DNA from: Thermoplasmatales archaeon
GTDB taxonomy: Archaea; Thermoplasmatota; JASEFT01; JAUWIS01
Direction of reading: 5' to 3'
Length of the DNA stretch: 6,535 bases
NCBI GenBank assembly: GCA_030019485.1
Contig: JASEEW010000103.1
Location: 1-6,535 of the forward strand
Positions 3,527 through 6,535 of this stretch are shown piece by piece. Below the pieces are notes generated by a model. That model searched no databases. It saw only the letters and a program-made list of their open reading frames with translations, and was not told the origin of the DNA. The translations under genes and the position numbers were made by a program. The number at the start of each line of letters is the position of its first letter. The first letter of the stretch is position 1.

Positions 3527-6289
3527 ATGAGAAAAATAATAGCGGTTTTGCTGATTCTGGTAATGGCCGGAAATCTTCTGGGAATGCTTGCTGCAAACCC
3601 CAATGGCACAGGCGATAATGTTACGGATAATGTGACTTATGAGCTTGAGTTCATAGAAGGGCGGACTGATGAGAATCGCCCGGCAGTTGCTGATTTCACC
3701 TGTTCGCCGTTAAATTCATCATTGAATCCAACAACAGCAGTATTTGATACTGGCCCGGGCACATACCCAAGCGTTCCTGGCACCCACAACGGGACAATTA
3801 CACCGAATCAAACAATAACGGTGCAGAGGCTTTACACATATCCATCCCCTGGAAGCGGAGGGCATACTGAATTTGTGAAGATATGGGGTAACGGTGTAGA
3901 TGTGAATGCAACCTGGAACGGCTACGCAGGTGACTGGCACAATATATCATTTCCAAATTCTTTCATTCTTGAAGCAGGAAAAACATACAACTACACCATT
4001 CGCACAGGCTCTTATCCACAGATAATACATAAAACATCACTCAATGCGACTGGTGGAACTATTACTTGCATAGAGTTTGTTGATGTGAATGGGATAACAT
4101 ACACGGATTGGATACCTGCGATTAGATTAGAAGGAATACCGTCTAATTTACCGCCAACTGCAGTACTACTCAATACACCGACAGAGATAACAGATAACTC
4201 AATGCTTTTGTCGTGGTCACAGAATGCAGACACCGATTTTGCTAATTACACAATATATCACTCAACAGCATCAGAGGATATAGGCACAGTTGCAGTAACT
4301 GTTCAAAACCAGTCAGCTACTCTCCTAACAGTACACAAACTCTTACCAGGTACAACATACTACTTCACAGTCAGGGTTTATGATATCTCTGGTTTGTACA
4401 ATGATTCTAATCAGGTGAATGGAACAACATTGCCTGGAGGCGGGCCTTCCGGCGGACCCTATTATCACCAAATTTACTCTGCTACTTCAACTAACGGAAT
4501 TAATTGGACTGCTAACAATACCCTGCTTTTTGATCATGCTTCGGTTCCGGGCGCGGTTTACTTTGACAGCAAACTCTATCTCTATTTTGTCAACGCTGAA
4601 GACCCTGAAAATGAGAAGCTGAGTGTTGGAATCAGTGAGGACCGTGGGGCAACTTTTACTGTTCATGATGTGCAAATCACAGGTTCCAACAGCCCCTACC
4701 CAGTTGATCCCAACCCAATTATTGACGGTAGCCAAATTCGGCTCACTTATCTTGGAAATTTCATGCAGGATGAAACTAACAAAATTGTCACAGCCACATC
4801 ATCTGATGGGACTAACTTTATAGAAGAGGGAATAATTTTCACTGAAAATGTTTTCGATCCGGATTTATTTTACTATGATGTCGGCAGTCAGTGGGTACTT
4901 TTCGTATCGAACGGCACAAACTTGATCAAAGCGACTTCTTCGTCCCCCAATACCACCTTTACTAAAGATACAAGTTTCAGCTGGACTGCAGGCGGTATCT
5001 CATCTACACACAAAATCGGTAGCAAGTACTATACTTATTATGCAGGGATGAATGGTATTTCTGTTGCCGAATATTCGTATGGTACTCTTTCAAACATCGC
5101 TGATGGAATTGTAGCTTTTCCTAACATGACTGCAGATCCGACTGTTGCCATATTTGGACAGAATGATTATAAGATGTTTTTCAAAACGATGGTTGGAGGA
5201 GGACCTGGACCGGGTGGTGTTCCGCCATTGTTCTCTGGGGATGTAAACGATAATCTTACAGCATTGTTTGATGAGTACAACAACAGTATTCCAAAGGATG
5301 TGCTGATAACATGGTTAAATGACACAGGCAACCAGATGCTTGAGGGAATGGTTGGTCCTATGCAGCACAAGCTCTACGCTACCTACTCATTGGATGGCGT
5401 AAATGTTAATGGTACTGTGGATGAGAATGGTTACACATGCGAGAACAGGGCATTTCTAATTCCAAATGCCTCTGTCCCGGATGCAGTGGTTTCCCCTGAT
5501 AACACGACCATAAGGCTGTATTTTGTTGATGCGCATCCAACAAGAAAAATAATCAATGCACTAAGCTTGGTTCCGGGTGAAAATGTTACCACTGATGATT
5601 TATGGTTTTTGTATAATGAATATTATATTGGTGGAACCAATATATTCAACACAGCGAAATCAACTGATGGTGAGAAATTCACGTTTGAATGCATGAGAAT
5701 AGTTGGTCTTTCAGAGGACTACATGGTTGCAGACCCTTCCATTGTTCTACTGGAAAACGGTAGCTACAGAATTTACTTCCTTTACGTAGCAAAGAGTGAG
5801 TTGCCAGAAGGACAGGGAGATCCTGCAGCAGCAAAAAACCATACCATTGCATGCGCATACTCACCTGACGGCGTGAACTTTACGTTTGAGGGAGTATGCT
5901 ATTCAGGCGTTTATGGTGAATGCCTCTCAGACCCTGAAGTATTTAAGACAGGGGAATATTACAGATTATATCTACATCCAACCGGCACTGTTTCATCAGG
6001 TAATCTACCATTTAGATATGTAAATTCTACAGATGGTGGGCGTACGTTCACAGGCACAGTTGTATGGATTCAAATAGAGCATATGTTTGATGTTGCAGGC
6101 TGCGGATGCAGAATAGTTGACACAGGGGATGGATACAGGATATACTTTGATTACAATGGCTCAACAGCCAGCGCATTCTCATCTGACGGCATAAACTGGG
6201 TATTCGATGAGATGCCAAAGGTTGGCGGGAGAGGATACATGGCTGCTGTTAAATTTAAAGGCATGTATTTTCTTTACTTCCATGCATAA
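3527..6289 (+). CDS. Large secreted multidomain surface protein with Fn3 and two propeller-like modules
   Basis: Not assignable to a named protein. Numbered from ATG 3527 (920 residues): a signal peptide at 1-22 (Arg-Lys, hydrophobic core, cleavage near MLA-A). A beta-rich domain at about 70-204 contains FDTGPGTYPS, GDWHNISF and NYTIRTGSYPQIIH, which I recall from other euryarchaeal surface proteins. An Fn3-type domain lies at about 206-301, then a GGGPSGGP linker, propeller-like module 1 (about 312-555), a GGGPGPGG linker, a short connecting segment (568-611) and propeller-like module 2 (612-920). Each module shows about five repeats combining an Asp-box-like SxDGxxF/W turn with a DP-x-(V/I)...YR-(L/I)-YF strand, as in five-bladed GH43/sialidase-like folds; no catalytic triad can be assigned. 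About 31 N-x-S/T sequons suggest heavy N-glycosylation. There is no C-terminal TM helix or PGF-CTERM signal, so it should be released or held non-covalently. Carbohydrate binding is a guess. Confidence 0.8.
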   Translation: MRKIIAVLLILVMAGNLLGMLAANPNGTGDNVTDNVTYELEFIEGRTDENRPAVADFTCSPLNSSLNPTTAVFDTGPGTYPSVPGTHNGTITPNQTITVQRLYTYPSPGSGGHTEFVKIWGNGVDVNATWNGYAGDWHNISFPNSFILEAGKTYNYTIRTGSYPQIIHKTSLNATGGTITCIEFVDVNGITYTDWIPAIRLEGIPSNLPPTAVLLNTPTEITDNSMLLSWSQNADTDFANYTIYHSTASEDIGTVAVTVQNQSATLLTVHKLLPGTTYYFTVRVYDISGLYNDSNQVNGTTLPGGGPSGGPYYHQIYSATSTNGINWTANNTLLFDHASVPGAVYFDSKLYLYFVNAEDPENEKLSVGISEDRGATFTVHDVQITGSNSPYPVDPNPIIDGSQIRLTYLGNFMQDETNKIVTATSSDGTNFIEEGIIFTENVFDPDLFYYDVGSQWVLFVSNGTNLIKATSSSPNTTFTKDTSFSWTAGGISSTHKIGSKYYTYYAGMNGISVAEYSYGTLSNIADGIVAFPNMTADPTVAIFGQNDYKMFFKTMVGGGPGPGGVPPLFSGDVNDNLTALFDEYNNSIPKDVLITWLNDTGNQMLEGMVGPMQHKLYATYSLDGVNVNGTVDENGYTCENRAFLIPNASVPDAVVSPDNTTIRLYFVDAHPTRKIINALSLVPGENVTTDDLWFLYNEYYIGGTNIFNTAKSTDGEKFTFECMRIVGLSEDYMVADPSIVLLENGSYRIYFLYVAKSELPEGQGDPAAAKNHTIACAYSPDGVNFTFEGVCYSGVYGECLSDPEVFKTGEYYRLYLHPTGTVSSGNLPFRYVNSTDGGRTFTGTVVWIQIEHMFDVAGCGCRIVDTGDGYRIYFDYNGSTASAFSSDGINWVFDEMPKVGGRGYMAAVKFKGMYFLYFHA
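4460..5191 (+). other. Propeller-like module 1, codon-usage outlier within the surface-protein gene
   Basis: Encodes residues 312-555 of the surface protein, between two Gly/Pro-rich linkers (coding 4436-4459 and 5195-5218). Repeat turns: STNGINW, SEDRGATF, SSDGTNF, SSSPNTTF and a weaker fifth. My hand count of Ile codons here is ATA 3, ATT 9, ATC 6. Upstream in the same gene ATA is about 15 of 22, and downstream 8 of 15, with ATC nearly absent. Both Arg codons here are CGN, while AGA/AGG dominate elsewhere in the gene. This suggests a domain gained by recombination or transfer. Confidence 0.5.
5360..6286 (+). other. Propeller-like module 2 of the surface protein
   Basis: Encodes residues 612-920. 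The five repeat turns are SLDGVNV, STDGEKF, SPDGVNF, STDGGRTF and SSDGINW, each paired with strands such as DPSIVLLENGSYRIYF and DPEVFKTGEYYRLYL. Seven of the nine cysteines in the mature protein lie here, including CGC near residue 860, suggesting disulfide stabilisation absent from module 1, which has none. Confidence 0.6.
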
Positions 6290-6291
6290 AA

Positions 6292-6297
6292 GGTGGT
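6292..6297 (+). promoter_or_regulatory. Ribosome binding site of the downstream short ORF
   Basis: GGTGGT lies 3 nt before ATG 6301 and resembles the GGTGGG site of the preceding gene. With only 11 bp between the genes, co-transcription is likely. Confidence 0.55.
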
Positions 6298-6300
6298 ATT

Positions 6301-6498
6301 ATGAATACTAAATCTTTAGCAGTATTATTGTTTGTGGCGATGTTTTTCAGTACTATAATGCAACCATTTTTAACTGCAAATAGTTTGGAGGATAAAAACA
6401 ACCAAAAGGTAGAGGAGGGGTTTGAACTCATCTATGACAATACTACATATTCAATCATATATCCTCTTGAGAAATCAGTGATGTACTCCCAGCCATAA
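6301..6498 (+). pseudogene. Signal-peptide ORF, probably the 5' fragment of an interrupted exported-protein gene
   Basis: Sixty-five codons, not recognised. Residues 1-26 form a good signal peptide (MNTKSLAVLLFVAMFF, cleavage near LTA-N). They are followed by an acidic/polar stretch and then GFELIYDNTTYSIIYP, which reads like the first beta strands of a longer extracellular domain and holds one sequon (NTT). The frame then stops within a perfect hairpin (6488-6507) that looks like the subterminal palindrome of an IS200/IS605-type element, so the last several residues are probably element-derived. It sits 11 bp after the large surface-protein gene with a good SD, so the start is credible. Alternatively it is an intact small secreted protein followed by a hairpin terminator. 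The sequence past 6535 is needed to decide. Confidence 0.5.
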
Positions 6499-6535
6499 AT
6501 GGCTGGGCTTCTTATGTTGATACGAACTTATCTAA
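6470..6535. mobile_element. Possible end of an IS200/IS605 (IS1341/TnpB-type) element
   Basis: A perfect palindrome, CCCAGCCAT (6488-6496) and ATGGCTGGG (6499-6507) around AA, is followed by CTTC. Subterminal hairpins of this form, G/C-rich arms with an A/T loop followed by GGGCTTC, are common at ends of archaeal IS200/IS605 elements, as I recall them. The outer boundary is uncertain; 6470 is only a plausible left limit (TTGAG at 6469-6473 resembles known TTGAx targets). No transposase is visible before the window ends. A terminator is the alternative, but there is no T-tract. Confidence 0.4.
6488..6507 (+). repeat. Perfect inverted repeat containing the stop codon of the short ORF
   Basis: Nine-base arms with a 2-nt centre, in practice an 8-bp stem with a TAAA loop. 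The TAA stop (6496-6498) of the preceding ORF sits in the loop. Confidence 0.85.

Noticed and set aside
4460..6286. Calling the propellers an active GH43 or sialidase enzyme
   Set aside because: Only Asp-box-like turns and blade strands can be seen; no complete catalytic residue set can be assigned by eye.
6200..6289. PGF-CTERM or other sorting signal at the end of the large surface protein
   Set aside because: The C-terminus is a last propeller strand (YFLYFHA) with no Pro-Gly-Phe, no TM helix and no basic tail.
1..6535. CRISPR array, tRNA or rRNA genes
   Set aside because: No regularly spaced repeats and no cloverleaf or rRNA-like segments were seen; nearly the whole window is protein coding.

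Overview
The window looks like part of a euryarchaeal chromosome of moderate to low GC (roughly 40% by eye). Four things point to Archaea. There is a TA0175-type phosphoglycolate phosphatase. An archaeosortase A gene sits next to archaeal-type pssD and pssA. There is a THEP1-family NTPase. Several starts have a TATA-like box about 27-30 nt upstream and no Shine-Dalgarno (SD) sequence, as leaderless archaeal genes do. The large surface protein carries a domain that I recall from Methanosarcinales/ANME-type genomes; that closer placement is inference. All recognised genes are on the + strand.

Layout: (1) HAD-family phosphoglycolate phosphatase, 1-681, possibly cut at the window edge. (2) Archaeosortase A, 706-1476. 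(3) Pyruvoyl-type phosphatidylserine/archaetidylserine decarboxylase PssD, 1501-2103. (4) An 85-bp spacer with a strong hairpin and a 14-bp exact direct repeat. (5) CDP-alcohol phosphatidyltransferase PssA (archaetidylserine synthase), 2189-2866. (6) THEP1-like NTPase, 2890-3435. (7) A spacer with a probable promoter, then a 920-residue secreted, sequon-rich surface protein, 3527-6289. (8) A short ORF with a signal peptide, 6301-6498, which ends in a hairpin resembling an IS200/IS605-type element end, so it is probably the broken 5' part of a longer gene.

The core is artA-pssD-pssA. PssA makes, and PssD decarboxylates, the serine head-group lipid, giving archaetidylethanolamine-type lipid. 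ArtA removes the C-terminal anchor of PGF-CTERM surface proteins so that they can be lipid-linked. In Haloferax volcanii, ArtA processing depends on PssA and PssD, so this cluster is a compact lipid-anchoring module. No PGF-CTERM substrate lies in the window; the large surface protein next door ends without a sorting signal.

Three observations deserve most attention. The pssD-pssA spacer looks like an insertion of about 89 bp bounded by a 14-bp duplication; removing it restores an ATGA stop/start overlap. The surface protein carries two tandem propeller-like modules of about five repeats each, and the first differs in codon use from the rest of the gene. A conserved 12-mer (TATACCCC[A/T]TTC) lies just upstream of both artA and the NTPase gene.
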